Assembly (NCBI GenBank): GCA_020849945.1
Contig: JADZFK010000158.1
Span: 1 to 42,366, forward strand
DNA from: Pirellulales bacterium
GTDB lineage: Bacteria; Planctomycetota; Planctomycetia; Pirellulales; Lacipirellulaceae
Direction: 5' to 3'
Length of the DNA: 42,366 nt
The notes under the pieces were generated by a model that saw nothing but the letters and a program-made list of their open reading frames with translations, was not told the DNA's origin and made no database searches. Positions within the stretch are counted from its first letter, which is position 1; each line of letters starts with the position of its first letter. This document shows positions 24,838 to 34,437 of this stretch, piece by piece. Made by a program: the position numbers and the translations under genes.

Positions 24838-26094
24838 TCATATCTCGGCCAATTGTACCTCCTGCACGAGTGCCCGCAAGAATGGTTCCACGTCGGTGAC
24901 GAGCCCGAGCGTTTGAAAACTGCCGCGATCGCTCAGCTTGATGACCGTGGAAGGGTTGATATCGACGCACACTACTTTCACCCACGCCGGCAGCAGGTTC
25001 CCCACGGCAACCGAGTGGAGCATCGTGGCGATCATCAAGCAGAAGGAAACGTCGCGGACCTTTTCGCGCATCTGCCGCTGGGCTTCGACGACGTCGGTGA
25101 TGACGTCGGGAAGCGGGCCGTCGTCGCGGATGCTGCCGGCTAACAGAAAATCGACGTTGTTCCGCACACATTCGTACATCACGCCCGACTTGAGTACGCC
25201 TTGCTCGACGGCTGCGCGAATCGAACCGCAACGCCGCACCCGGTTGATTGCCCGCAAATGGTGTTCGTGGCCTGCTTCCGCAATGCTCGCATCGGCCAGG
25301 TGGACGCCCAGGCTGGTGCCAAACAAGGCTTGCTCGATATCGTGCGTGGCCAGCGCGTTGCCGGCGAACAGTTTGTGGACGTATCCGCCGCGAATCAACT
25401 GGCACAGCGCGGGGCCGCTGCCCGTATGCACGATCGCTGGGCCGCCCACCACGAGCGTCTTGCCTTTCCCGCCACGACGGTTTCGGACCAGGTCGCGGGC
25501 AATCTCCTGCACGAGCGCGCCTTTGGGTTTCTCGGTGGAGACGCCGCTCGACATAAACGAAAAATCGCCGCGAACATTAGTCCGCTCCACGGGCAATACG
25601 CGAACCCCAACGTGCCCTGCCACGATTAGCATGCCACGACACACCTCGGTCATCGGAATGCAGCGCGGCCTCGGTTCGGCCGCCGAGGATGGGGCTGGCT
25701 CCACGACGATCCCGCAGTCCATCTCTTGGTCGGCGACTTCAACCCAGTTGCCGCCCAATCGGATTTCGGTCCGCTGGTTCGTCGTGCTGTAGAACGTTTC
25801 GGGAAAGGCTCCGTCCATATCGGCTTCGACGAGGCGGCAATCCTGTTTCGTGGTCGGAACGGCCCCGTGATCGGCAATCTGCGACAGAATCGTTTCCATC
25901 CGCTCGGGCGTTGCCGCGCTGATCTCGATCACCGCGCAGCTCGGGTCGTGGCGGCTCTGCCCGATCGAAATGCTGGTGATCCGGAAGGTTCCGCCGTTTG
26001 CCGTGATCGTATCTAGCACCTTCGGCAGGATCAGGCTATCGATAATATGGCCTGAAATCTCGACTTCTTCGACAAATGGCTCACTGCTGCTCAT
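24838..26094 (-). CDS. TIGR00300 / archaeal-type ornithine cyclodeaminase candidate (LOR/SDH domain protein)
   Basis: A 418-aa cytoplasmic protein. Residues 1-100 are the LOR/SDH conserved domain (VEISGHIIDSLILPKVLDTI, RITSISIGQSRHDPS). The remainder is a Rossmann-like domain with GGPAIVHTGSGPALCQLI and LFAGNALATHDIEQALFGTSLG. This is the TIGR00300 family. Archaeal relatives and the C-terminal half of cyanobacterial AgrE/ArgZ are ornithine cyclodeaminases forming proline and ammonia (family knowledge). The N-terminal arginine-dihydrolase domain of AgrE is absent. Proline synthesis is also represented by proB at 41263-42366. The activity here is inferred. Confidence 0.82.
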   Translation of the reverse strand: MSSSEPFVEEVEISGHIIDSLILPKVLDTITANGGTFRITSISIGQSRHDPSCAVIEISAATPERMETILSQIADHGAVPTTKQDCRLVEADMDGAFPETFYSTTNQRTEIRLGGNWVEVADQEMDCGIVVEPAPSSAAEPRPRCIPMTEVCRGMLIVAGHVGVRVLPVERTNVRGDFSFMSSGVSTEKPKGALVQEIARDLVRNRRGGKGKTLVVGGPAIVHTGSGPALCQLIRGGYVHKLFAGNALATHDIEQALFGTSLGVHLADASIAEAGHEHHLRAINRVRRCGSIRAAVEQGVLKSGVMYECVRNNVDFLLAGSIRDDGPLPDVITDVVEAQRQMREKVRDVSFCLMIATMLHSVAVGNLLPAWVKVVCVDINPSTVIKLSDRGSFQTLGLVTDVEPFLRALVQEVQLAEI

Positions 26095-26265
26095 GGCTGA
26101 TTATACCCGAAAGGTGTCCGAGAGTCGGCTTTTCGCCGGGGTCCCAAACTCTTATACTGTGAGAAGTTTCGACAATCGCACAAGGCGAAAAGCAAGACCG
26201 AACGGCTTCGCTGAAGGAAGCCGGGGCACGTGTTTCCACAGAAGAGTTCTGGCAACGAACTTTGG

Positions 26266-26298
26266 ACAGGATAACAGGATTTCCAAGATTGACAGGAT
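26266..26298. repeat. ACAGGAT heptamer repeat
   Basis: ACAGGAT occurs at 26266, 26275 and 26292. The reverse complement (ATCCTGT) occurs within 32790-32820, in the palindrome between yeaH and spoVR. Short dispersed repeats of this kind are common between genes in planctomycetes (recalled, not searched). Confidence 0.55.
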
Positions 26299-26341
26299 CA
26301 ATTCAGAAAAAAGTCCGAGGTCGGAAGCCCTTCGAAAGTAC

Positions 26342-26600
26342 CTGAGGGCGACTGGAAATTGGAACCATTTTCAGCCCCCGGCTTCGCCGGGGGGTTGCCG
26401 CAGTGTCACGATGCGTGGATGGCTGCCCCCCCGGCAAAGAGATTTGATTATTTTGGAAAGTGGGCAATCGGTATCGGCACAAGTGGTTGAAATAACCGGA
26501 TAATACAGCGGCCTGGCGGCCGCCGCTAACTCGAATTGGCATTTCATCACAAGCTCAAAGCCGGGGGCTGGAGACGGTTCCAATCCCCGGACACCCTCAG
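26342..26600. repeat. Inverted-repeat element, family B, copy 3 (long)
   Basis: The left end CTGAGGGCGACTGGAAATTGG mirrors the right end, whose reverse complement reads CTGAGGGTGTCCGGGGATTGG. CCCCCGGCTTCGCCGGGGGG lies next to the left end and AAAGCCGGGGGCTGG next to the right. About 150 bases of unrelated sequence separate them, so the ends bracket a cargo-like interior without a gene. Confidence 0.7.
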
Positions 26601-26714
26601 TTATTTTGTTGCAATTGATATTTGAATTCACCGAACTGATTCCCCAAGGCTAACCAGGGCCAACGCCACTTCGGCAGAGGGCCTTCTACCATATTTCTTT
26701 TACGAATCGAACGT

Positions 26715-28349
26715 ATGGATCATCCGGAACAAAAGTCTACATGGGACGACCTCGTCCGCGAAATTGGCGTCGAGATTACGCCAGATGTCGTTGCTCGCGA
26801 AGAAGCCGTCAAAGCAGGTATGCAAGCCACAACGCCCATACCGAAGCCTGTCGTTTCGACCACGCACCAGGTACCGCCGAAGAAGGAGGCTGTCGATTGG
26901 GACAGCCTGGCTGGCGATCTCGGTCTTCCGTTAGCGCCACCGAGCGAGCCGCCGGCAACGCCACCTCCCGCCGCGGCCAAGCCTGCCTTCCGCGAAATTC
27001 GCACCCCCGTTTCGCGAGACGAAGCTCGCGACAGCGAGCACCGCGACGACTCGCGACGACAAGACTCCCGACGCGACCGCCCGCGCCGAGATGATTCGTC
27101 CTCGGCTCGGGAGGAGCGGCCCAGCCGCGGACGAAGGCCTTCCGCGGATCGCCAAGAAACCGGCGATTCTCAGCGCAGCCTCGACCTTCACGATGACGAA
27201 CAGCAAGAAGAACGAGGACGCCATCGTTCGAGCGGTCGCCGCGGCCAAGAACGCGGGCAACAACGCGAACGCTCGGGGCAACGCGAGCGCGAGGAGTGTG
27301 TCGAACAAACTGAACAAACCGAGCAGGCTCCGCGCCCGGCTCGTACAGAACGGGCAGGGCGTGCCGATCGCCCAAATCGCACGGATCGCACCGAACAGGG
27401 TGGTGCTCGCCGCAATCGGCATGGCCGTGGCGAGCGGCCATCGCGTCCCGAAGGGGGCGACCGCGAACGTAGCGGTCGCGACCGCGACCAACGGCGCCGT
27501 TCCCACGATCGCGAAGGCGATGATCGCCCCGAGAGAGGCGACCGCTCCATCGAAGAGTCGGCCGGCACGTTCGAGGGTCCGGAGCGTTCGATGGGCGAGC
27601 CTTCCTCCGCGCCGCTGCCTGCCAGCGAGCCGGTGCCCGTGCGAGAGGAGGCCCCGAAGTCGGCCGCGGTAAGCCTGTGGCACAAGCTGTTTGGCGCGCC
27701 TGCCCAGCCAGTTCCACCTCCCGCCGCCGAGCCTTCCGCAACGGCACAAGAGGATGCCGCAACTGCAAGTGAACCAAGGTCGTTCGAAACCTCGCGGGTT
27801 CGTTCGCGTTGGGACGAAGAAAGCGGAATGGGCGAAGAAGGCGGAGACGAAGCTAAAGCCGCCGAGGAGCCGTTGGCCGAGGGGGTAGAAGCCGATGGTG
27901 AAAGCGAACGGCCCGGTGGGCGGTCGCGTCGCCGGCGAGGCCGAGGTCGTGGGCGCGGCCGGCGTGGCGATTCCACCGCCGCGGCCGAAGAGCAATCTGA
28001 GGAACCAACTCAGCGGAGGCCCCGTAAGCGTTCGCATTCTTCAAACCGAGATTCGAGCGGCTCGGTGCCTGAATCGGAAGATGAATACGTCGATGAATTG
28101 GATGCCGATCTTGCCCCGCTCGATGATGAGTTGGACGACGATGCCGATGAGCTGGCGGTCGCATCTGCTCCCAGTGGGCAACGATCTGGCTCGCAGCGTA
28201 GCGCGATTCCCACTTGGGACGATGCAATTGGTTTTATCGTCGATTCGAATCTGCAATCGCGTTCTCAACGAAAACCTGCGGGTCGGCATGGCTCGGGCGA
28301 TCGTGGCGGCGGCCGAGGTCGTTCGCGGGGTCGTCGTCGCCCTTCGTAA
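26715..28349 (+). CDS. Intrinsically disordered Arg/Glu/Ser-rich protein
   Basis: 544 aa, almost entirely low complexity. Residues 90-300 are Arg/Asp/Glu/Ser-rich, a Pro/Ala/Glu section follows, then RGRGRGRR near residue 410 and a GGRGRSRGRRR tail. Three tryptophan motifs stand out: STWDDLVREIG (Trp10), VDWDSLAGDLG (Trp62) and PTWDDAIGFIVDSNL (Trp501). Composition resembles RNA-binding scaffolds such as the C-terminal region of RNase E, but no catalytic domain is present. No signal peptide, so presumably cytoplasmic. The reading direction is supported by the ordered motifs at both ends, although the skewed composition opens long frames on the other strand. Its function is not known. Confidence 0.72.
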   Translation: MDHPEQKSTWDDLVREIGVEITPDVVAREEAVKAGMQATTPIPKPVVSTTHQVPPKKEAVDWDSLAGDLGLPLAPPSEPPATPPPAAAKPAFREIRTPVSRDEARDSEHRDDSRRQDSRRDRPRRDDSSSAREERPSRGRRPSADRQETGDSQRSLDLHDDEQQEERGRHRSSGRRGQERGQQRERSGQREREECVEQTEQTEQAPRPARTERAGRADRPNRTDRTEQGGARRNRHGRGERPSRPEGGDRERSGRDRDQRRRSHDREGDDRPERGDRSIEESAGTFEGPERSMGEPSSAPLPASEPVPVREEAPKSAAVSLWHKLFGAPAQPVPPPAAEPSATAQEDAATASEPRSFETSRVRSRWDEESGMGEEGGDEAKAAEEPLAEGVEADGESERPGGRSRRRRGRGRGRGRRGDSTAAAEEQSEEPTQRRPRKRSHSSNRDSSGSVPESEDEYVDELDADLAPLDDELDDDADELAVASAPSGQRSGSQRSAIPTWDDAIGFIVDSNLQSRSQRKPAGRHGSGDRGGGRGRSRGRRRPS

Positions 28350-29354
28350 AGGCACTGCTACTTGCTTCCGATTGCTTCCGAGCAAGAACCGCGTGGGCGA
28401 CTAGTCCGCATTTCTTACAATCAAAACCACGGAGGCACGGAGCCACGGAGAAAACCAGTAGCAAGTACCCCTACCACCATGAACGGCGGAAACACCCTGT
28501 CTCGTAGCGACGGGCGGTTGACCTTGCTTCCAACGATCTCTTGGCTTGTTCTCTGTGACCTCGGTGTGCTCCGTGGTGAGAAATCCGGGCTAGCTTTGCG
28601 CTGGCGGGCCTACCAAAAATTGGCTGTGTGGCGGGCCCCCCGATGGCCGCTTTGCCCCCCTAGGGTGAGCCTTCTGGCCCCGCTGGTGTCCAGTTTTTTT
28701 CGCTGGTCGAGCGTATGCGAAATTGCCGTCCAGCTTGCTCTAAACCATTAAGCTGCAATCATTTGAATCCAATCAATCGTGCCTTCATAATCGGCTTCTT
28801 CGGTAAACTTAGCGGAGCTTGTGTTGCCGAGAAGAGGTTTTCAGCCGATACTTGAAATAGAAGAGGTGCGACTCGGCCTTCGCACGAGTCGCGGTTGGGC
28901 GAGCGGCCCGACCGACACGCCACCACCTGGTTCCCGCTCTTTGCCAATCTCTAACTGTGTGCAATCTGGCACGCGTTGGAAATCCATCCCACGTTTGGCC
29001 GATTGTGCGTATCGCGGCCAAACTTCTTCTGGCGTTCTAGCAAGTAATCTGCTACAAGTCCGCCCCGAGTCGTGGGGCGTGGCGCGCATGATCGAAGGTC
29101 TTGCGGTGTGGCGCGCTGCTCGATTTGGTGATTTTGATTCCGTTCGCCCCTGCGCGAACGGCAACCAGAACGCCGCGCACTCGGTAAGCAATTGGCGCAA
29201 GAGTCGTCCCCAACAAAGCGAAGAAAGTAAGGCGACGACGATCGCCCGCCGGAGGAGTTGACACTCGGTTTGCAAGGAAAGGAATTCACTCGTCTTGAGA
29301 TTGTGAACGAACCACGCTTCCGGCGCGGTCGAAGTCGCTCGAAGGAGAAATGCC
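28350..29354. other. Long intergenic region upstream of prkA
   Basis: About 1 kb containing repeat A copy 3 (28401-28593). The rest shows a GCGACTCG/CGAGTCGC hairpin near 28866-28891 and a perfect TTGACA at 29259-29264 without a good -10 partner. Open frames on the minus strand (for example 28841-29377) have no family features and no ribosome site. I see no supported gene. The last 100 bases probably hold the prkA promoter. Confidence 0.5.
28401..28593 (+). repeat. MITE-like 190-bp element, family A, copy 3
   Basis: It begins CTAGTCCGCATTTCTTAC and ends GTGAGAAATCCGGGCTAG, so the two 18-base ends are inverted repeats with few mismatches and both outermost tetramers are CTAG. The interior blocks match copies 1 and 2 in order. 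Confidence 0.88.
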
Positions 29355-31415
29355 ATGAGCGACGGACGGGAAATCATCGCCCTTGTTGCCCAACGCCAAG
29401 ATTGTGATCAGTTCCGCCGAAAGAATTGGGTGGGAACGTTCGCCGAGTATCTAGACATCGTCCGCGAACACCCCGAGGTCACGCGGACCGCCTACCAACG
29501 ACTCTACGACATGATCTTGTCGTACGGGGTCGAGGTCAGCGAATCGGGCCGCGAGAAACACATTCACTATTCCTTCTTCGACGACCCCGATAACAACGGC
29601 CGCGATGCCGTCTTCGGACTCGATGACGCGCTTCACCACTTTGCCAACGCGCTCAAAAGCGCGGCGGCTGGCTACGGCATCGAACGTCGCGTTCTGTTGC
29701 TACACGGCCCCGTGGGAAGCAGCAAGAGCACGCTCGCGCGTTTGCTGAAAAAGGGAATCGAGCGTTACTCGGCCACCGATGCCGGTGCCCTATACACGCT
29801 GGGCTGGGTCGATGAAGAACGCCCGGATGACCCCGAGGCAATTCACTGGTGTCCGATGAACGAGGAGCCGCTCCACCTCTTTCCGCAACGGTTCCGCGCC
29901 GATGTGGAAGCCAACCTCAACGAGGGCCGTGGCGACGACGATCGCCGCATCAAGATCGAAGGCGAACTCGATCCCTACTGCCGGTTCATCTACTACCAGC
30001 GACTCAAGAAATACGACGGCGATTGGAGCCGCGTCGCCCAAGATGTTCGCGTCAAACGCGTTCTGCTGAGCGAAAAGGATCGCGTCGGCATCGGCACGTT
30101 CCAGCCCAAGGATGAAAAGAACCAAGACGCCACCGAACTAACCGGCGATATCAACTACCGAAAGATCGCCGAGTACGGCAGCGACAGCGACCCCCGCGCG
30201 TTCAACTTCGACGGCGAGTTCAATATCTCGAACCGTGGGATTATCGAATTCGTCGAGGTCCTCAAGCTCGATGTCGCCTTCTTGTACGATCTGCTCGGCG
30301 CCAGCCAAGAGCATCGCATCAAGCCAAAGAAGTTCGCGCAAACCGATATTGATGAAGTCATCATCGGCCACACGAACGAACCCGAGTACCGCCGTCTGCA
30401 GAACAACGAGTTCATGGAAGCCCTGCGAGACCGGACGGTGAAGATCGACATTCCTTACGTCACCAAGCTGGCCGACGAAGTGAAAATCTACGAGAAGGAT
30501 TACAACCAGCGGACGGTTCGCGGCAAGCACATTGCCCCGCACACGATCGAAATGGCCGCCATGTGGGCCGTTCTCACGCGGCTAGAAGAGCCTAAGCACG
30601 CCGGTCTTTCGCGCTTGCAAAAGCTCAAGCTGTACAACGGCAAGACCCTCCCCGGCTTCACCGAGGAGAACATCAACGAGCTGCGCGAGCAGGCCACGCA
30701 GGAAGGCATGATCGGCATCTCGCCGCGCTACGTTCAGGACAAGATTTCCAACGCCTTGGTCGCTCACCCCGAATCCAAGAGCATCAACCCCTTCATGGTG
30801 CTCAACGAGCTCGAGGCGGGCCTGAAGCACCATAGCCTGATCACGAATGAAGAAATCAAGCAGGAGTTCCGCGACCTGCTCGGCGTCGTCAAGGAGGAAT
30901 ACGAAAACATCGTAAAGAACGAGGTCCAGCGGGCGATCGCCGCCGACGAGGACGCCCTCAAACGCCTGTGCGGCAATTACATCGATAACGTGAAGGCCTA
31001 CACGCAAAAGGAAAAGGTGAAGAACCGCTTCACCGGAAAGAGCGAAGAGCCCGACGAACGGCTCATGCGCTCCGTCGAGGAAAAGATCGAAATCCCCGAC
31101 AGCCGCAAGGACGACTTCCGCCGCGAGATCATGAACTATATCGGCGCCCTTTCGATCGACGGAAAGACGTTCGACTACAAAACGAACGAACGCCTGTACA
31201 AAGCGCTCGAACTGAAGTTGTTTGAAGACCAGAAGGATTCGATCAAGCTCACCAGCCTCATTTCTAACGTGATCGATGCCGAAACCCAACAGAAAATCGA
31301 TGTCGTCAAGGGCCGCCTAATCCGCGACTACGGATACGACGAAGAAAGTGCCACCGATGTGCTCAACTACGTCGCAAGCATCTTCGCCCGTGGCGATACG
31401 AAGGAGATGAAGTAG
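29355..31415 (+). CDS. prkA: PrkA-type serine protein kinase (YeaG)
   Basis: A 686-aa cytoplasmic ATPase/kinase of the YeaG/PrkA family. The N-terminal AAA-type core has Walker [10 protein letters not shown] at 118-126. The [22 protein letters not shown] segment before it and the later [28 protein letters not shown] and [16 protein letters not shown] are family hallmarks. The C-terminal PrkA domain follows from about residue 430. AAGGAG lies 7 bases before the ATG. In E. coli YeaG works with YeaH in nutrient and stress adaptation, and in Bacillus PrkA acts during sporulation (family knowledge). Here yeaH and spoVR follow on the same strand, forming the conserved three-gene module. Confidence 0.95.
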   Translation: MSDGREIIALVAQRQDCDQFRRKNWVGTFAEYLDIVREHPEVTRTAYQRLYDMILSYGVEVSESGREKHIHYSFFDDPDNNGRDAVFGLDDALHHFANALKSAAAGYGIERRVLLLHGPVGSSKSTLARLLKKGIERYSATDAGALYTLGWVDEERPDDPEAIHWCPMNEEPLHLFPQRFRADVEANLNEGRGDDDRRIKIEGELDPYCRFIYYQRLKKYDGDWSRVAQDVRVKRVLLSEKDRVGIGTFQPKDEKNQDATELTGDINYRKIAEYGSDSDPRAFNFDGEFNISNRGIIEFVEVLKLDVAFLYDLLGASQEHRIKPKKFAQTDIDEVIIGHTNEPEYRRLQNNEFMEALRDRTVKIDIPYVTKLADEVKIYEKDYNQRTVRGKHIAPHTIEMAAMWAVLTRLEEPKHAGLSRLQKLKLYNGKTLPGFTEENINELREQATQEGMIGISPRYVQDKISNALVAHPESKSINPFMVLNELEAGLKHHSLITNEEIKQEFRDLLGVVKEEYENIVKNEVQRAIAADEDALKRLCGNYIDNVKAYTQKEKVKNRFTGKSEEPDERLMRSVEEKIEIPDSRKDDFRREIMNYIGALSIDGKTFDYKTNERLYKALELKLFEDQKDSIKLTSLISNVIDAETQQKIDVVKGRLIRDYGYDEESATDVLNYVASIFARGDTKEMK

Positions 31416-31476
31416 CGGGAATGAAAAACAAAGTAAATGAAATTGTCCGCCCGCCCATATTCTGTCCCACCTCTCA

Positions 31477-31497
31477 CTAACGACTAACGACTAACAC
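31477..31497. repeat. ACTAACG tandem repeat between prkA and yeaH
   Basis: Three direct copies of ACTAACG/ACTAACA lie just before the yeaH start. They leave no visible ribosome site. A similar TTAGTCGTTTGTCG string occurs near 21346 inside the DoxX palindrome. Confidence 0.5.
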
Positions 31498-31502
31498 CCC
31501 CC

Positions 31503-32612
31503 ATGCTCACCATCGAACGCGATCTACGACGATTTCGGCAGATTGTACGCGGGCGAATTCGCGACAATCTGCGGAAGTACGTTACGCACGGCGAGATGAT
31601 CGGCCGCAAGGGCCGCGATCTCGTGAGCATTCCCGTGCCGCAGCTCGATGTGCCCCATTTTCGTTTTGGAGATAACGGTGCCGGCGGCGTGGGGCAGGGC
31701 GACGGCGAGGAAGGGCAGCCGATCGGCAAGGGTGGCAATCCGCAGCAGGGGCACGGCCCCGCTGGCAGCGACCCTGGCAGCGGCCACCTGCTCGAAGTCG
31801 AACTCTCGCTCGATGAACTCGCCGAAATTCTGGGCGAGGAACTTGAGTTGCCGCGCATCGAGCCGCGTGGCGAGGCGGCCATCGTGCAGCAGAAAGCAAA
31901 GTACAACAGCATCCGCCAAACAGGCCCCGAATCGCTCCGCCACTTCAAACGCACTTATCTCCGCGCCTTGCGTCGGCAAATCTCGACCGGCGTCTACGAA
32001 CCCGACGACCCTCGGGTCGTGCCGATCAAGGCCGACAAACAATACCGTTCCTGGAACACCATCGAACACCCGCAGGTTAACGCCGCTGTCATCTACATGA
32101 TGGATGTCTCTGGCTCGATGACCGACGAACAAAAGGAAATCGTTCGCACCGAAGCCTTCTGGCTAGATACCTGGCTCGCCAGCCAGTACCAGGGGATCGA
32201 AACCCGGTACATCATCCACGATGCGGTGGCCAAGGAAGTCGATGAGCACACGTTCTACCACACACGCGAGAGCGGCGGCACGCGAATCAGCTCCGCCTAC
32301 AAGGTCGCCGCGCAGCTGATCGAGCAGCAGCTGCCTCCCAGCGAGTGGAACCTCTACTGCTTCCAGTTCTCCGACGGCGACAATTGGGGCGAAGACAACG
32401 AAGAAGCCTTTCGCATCTTGGGCGACAAACTCTTGCCTAGCGTCAATTTGTTCTGTTACGGCCAGGTCGAAAGCCCCTACGGCAGTGGCGAGTTTCTTGG
32501 CCACCTGCAAAACCACTTCGGCGAGGAGCACGATTCGCTCATCCTCTCCGAAATCGCGGATAAAGAAGCTATCTACGACTCCATCAAACACTTCCTCGGC
32601 AAAGGAAGGTGA
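31503..32612 (+). CDS. yeaH: YeaH/YhbH family protein (DUF444, VWA-like)
   Basis: 369 aa. The N terminus [20 protein letters not shown] and a Gly-rich linker (residues 55-95) are typical of DUF444. A von Willebrand A-like domain carries a metal-site DxSxS (Asp201, Ser203, Ser205 in MMDVSGSM) and later [12 protein letters not shown] and [12 protein letters not shown]. It is the usual partner of PrkA/YeaG, and in Bacillus its relative YhbH is needed for sporulation (family knowledge). The gap to prkA is 87 bases and contains the ACTAACG repeat. A 240-bp palindrome separates it from spoVR. Confidence 0.93.
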   Translation: MLTIERDLRRFRQIVRGRIRDNLRKYVTHGEMIGRKGRDLVSIPVPQLDVPHFRFGDNGAGGVGQGDGEEGQPIGKGGNPQQGHGPAGSDPGSGHLLEVELSLDELAEILGEELELPRIEPRGEAAIVQQKAKYNSIRQTGPESLRHFKRTYLRALRRQISTGVYEPDDPRVVPIKADKQYRSWNTIEHPQVNAAVIYMMDVSGSMTDEQKEIVRTEAFWLDTWLASQYQGIETRYIIHDAVAKEVDEHTFYHTRESGGTRISSAYKVAAQLIEQQLPPSEWNLYCFQFSDGDNWGEDNEEAFRILGDKLLPSVNLFCYGQVESPYGSGEFLGHLQNHFGEEHDSLILSEIADKEAIYDSIKHFLGKGR

Positions 32613-32617
32613 GTGGA

Positions 32618-32858
32618 TTCACCACATCGACACGACAACCACGACAAAAACCAAAAAAGTATTTAGACAGCATCAACAGGATCGACGTGAAAAAACACAT
32701 TCAATGCCAGTGAGGGTGATTGCGAGCAATCGGTTTCATGCGAATTTCTCGTGCTTTGTCCAAACTCGAAGAGTTGTCAAACCGCTAGGGTAATCCTGTC
32801 AATCCTGTTTAACCTGTCAAAAACGCCTTCGTTGTGTCCGTTGTGTCGTCGTGGTGAA
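32618..32858. repeat. Long palindrome between yeaH and spoVR
   Basis: The left arm TTCACCACATCGACACGAC pairs with the right arm (reverse complement TTCACCACGACGACACAAC). Farther in, ACAGCATCAACAGGAT pairs with ATCCTGTTTAACCTGT. It begins five bases after the yeaH stop and fills nearly the whole gap to spoVR at 32896, so any readthrough transcript would carry a large hairpin. Confidence 0.65.
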
Positions 32859-32895
32859 AACTGCCTAGCCGCGTTTCATTAATCCGAACAATACC

Positions 32896-34437
32896 ATGTC
32901 CAGCGTCATCACCACCAACTTGCCTCCGCAACTAGCCGCGATTCAGTGCGAAATGGAGGGCTACGCGCGGGGTCATGGGCTGGATTTCTTCCCGACGATT
33001 TTCGAATACGTCGACGCGAATCAACTCAACTCCATCGCGGCCAAGGGGGGCTTCCCGGTCCGCTACCCGCATTGGCGTTTCGGCATGGAGTTCGAACGGC
33101 TCAGCAGGGGTTATCACTACGGCCTGCAGAAAATCTACGAGATGGTCATCAACAACGACCCATGCTACGCCTACCTGATGACCAACAACTGTGTGACCGA
33201 CCAAAAGTTGGTGATGGCCCACGTCTACGGCCACTGCGACTTTTTCAAGAACAACTTCTACTTCAGCAAGACGAACCGCAAAATGATGGATGAGATGGCC
33301 AACCACGGCACTCGCATCCGTCGTTACATGGAAGAGGTGGGCGTTGAAGAGGTTGAGGAGTTTATCGACGCTTGCTTGAGCCTCGAAGACCAGATCGACG
33401 TTCACTCGCCGTTCATTCGCCGGCGCGAGGAACGTAGCCGCTACGACTTCGAGGCCGAGCGAGACAAGACAGAAGCCGAGGGACCGCCACGGTTTCGCGC
33501 GAAGAACTACATGGAGTCGTTCGTGAACCCGCCAAATCGTTTGGCCGCCGCTGTCAAGCAGATGGAGGAGAAGCGGCGCGAACCGAAGCCGTTCCCCGAG
33601 CGGCCCGAGCGCGACCTTCTTCTTTTTCTGCTCGAGCATGCCCCGCTTAACGCCTGGGAAACCGATGTGCTTTCGATCATTCGCGACGAGGCCTACTACT
33701 TCGCCCCGCAAGCGCAAACAAAGATCATGAACGAAGGTTGGGCCAGCTACTGGCACTCGACGATTATGACCCGCCAAGGCCTTTCCGCCGCGGAAGTCGT
33801 TTGCTATTGCGATCACCACAGCGGCACGCTCGCCAGTTCGCCCACGCAGCTCAACCCCTACAAGCTCGGCATCGAGTTGTTCCGCGATATCGCGGACCGC
33901 TGGAACCGCGGAGCCTTCGGCAAGGAATTCGACGAGTGCGACGACGATCGCCAACGCCGCAACTGGAACACCGGCGCCGGCCTGGGACGGCGGAAAATCT
34001 TCGAGGTCCGCAGAATCCACAACGACCTGACCTTCATCGATGAGTTTCTCACCCTCGATTTCGTCCGCGAACAGCGGCTCTTCAAGTTCGGTTTCAACCA
34101 AAGCACCGAGTACTATGAAATCGAAAGCCGCGAGTTTCCCAAGGTGAAGCGGCAACTACTGGCCAGCCTGACCAACCTGGGCCGGCCACAAATCGCCGTC
34201 CGCGACGCTAACTACCGAAACCGCGGCGAACTCTTTCTCGAACATTCCTACACAGGCGTCGAACTACAACTCGATTACGCCCGCGACACGCTCCAGAATC
34301 TTCACAGAATCTGGAACCGACCCGTCCACTTGGAAACCGTTCTCGAAAACCATCTCACCAACCTGTCTTTCGACGGTTCGGAGCATGCCATCGAAAAAGG
34401 AGAACCATTCGAACCTGCCGAGGGGGCACCATCATGA
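32896..34437 (+). CDS. spoVR: SpoVR family protein (YcgB)
   Basis: 513 aa, the normal SpoVR length. Recognisable blocks are DFFPTIFEYVDANQLNSIAA, YPHWRFGMEFERLSRGYHYG, PCYAYLMTNNCVTDQKLVMAHVYGH (the last residues omitted), NEGWASYWHSTIM and NPYKLGIELFRDIADRW. SpoVR affects the spore cortex in Bacillus, while YcgB in enterobacteria is a stress-induced protein of unknown activity (family knowledge). The His-rich conserved core suggests a metalloprotein (inference). It completes the prkA-yeaH-spoVR module, and its last bases overlap the start of the next gene. Confidence 0.93.
   Translation: MSSVITTNLPPQLAAIQCEMEGYARGHGLDFFPTIFEYVDANQLNSIAAKGGFPVRYPHWRFGMEFERLSRGYHYGLQKIYEMVINNDPCYAYLMTNNCVTDQKLVMAHVYGHCDFFKNNFYFSKTNRKMMDEMANHGTRIRRYMEEVGVEEVEEFIDACLSLEDQIDVHSPFIRRREERSRYDFEAERDKTEAEGPPRFRAKNYMESFVNPPNRLAAAVKQMEEKRREPKPFPERPERDLLLFLLEHAPLNAWETDVLSIIRDEAYYFAPQAQTKIMNEGWASYWHSTIMTRQGLSAAEVVCYCDHHSGTLASSPTQLNPYKLGIELFRDIADRWNRGAFGKEFDECDDDRQRRNWNTGAGLGRRKIFEVRRIHNDLTFIDEFLTLDFVREQRLFKFGFNQSTEYYEIESREFPKVKRQLLASLTNLGRPQIAVRDANYRNRGELFLEHSYTGVELQLDYARDTLQNLHRIWNRPVHLETVLENHLTNLSFDGSEHAIEKGEPFEPAEGAPS

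Larger units (their letters stand above)
26095..26714. other. Repeat-filled intergenic region
   Basis: No gene is supported in these 620 bases between two divergent genes. They contain three ACAGGAT heptamers (26266-26298) and the largest copy of repeat B (26342-26600). The first 170 bases should hold the promoter of the TIGR00300 gene, and the last 100 that of the disordered protein; neither is obvious. Confidence 0.55.

Noticed and set aside
26931-28037. 368-codon open frame opposite the disordered protein
   Set aside because: The composition (Ala/Leu/Arg) mirrors the Arg/Glu/Ser bias of the plus-strand gene. The plus strand has ordered WD motifs at both ends and starts right after a plausible intergenic region, so it is preferred, though not with certainty.
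28866-28891. GCGACTCG/CGAGTCGC hairpin as a terminator or tRNA arm
   Set aside because: There is no T-run after it and no cloverleaf can be built around it. It remains an unexplained hairpin.
29259-29287. TTGACA as a -35 box for prkA
   Set aside because: No -10 sequence resembling TATAAT lies 16-18 bases downstream, so it was not listed as a promoter.
28841-29377. 178-codon minus-strand frame upstream of prkA
   Set aside because: No ribosome site, no family features, and it runs into the prkA coding region in antisense. It could be a decayed gene but nothing supports it.
32932-34155. 407-codon open frame on the minus strand
   Set aside because: It lies opposite spoVR, which has unmistakable family motifs. 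The antisense frame is open because of the codon bias of the real gene.
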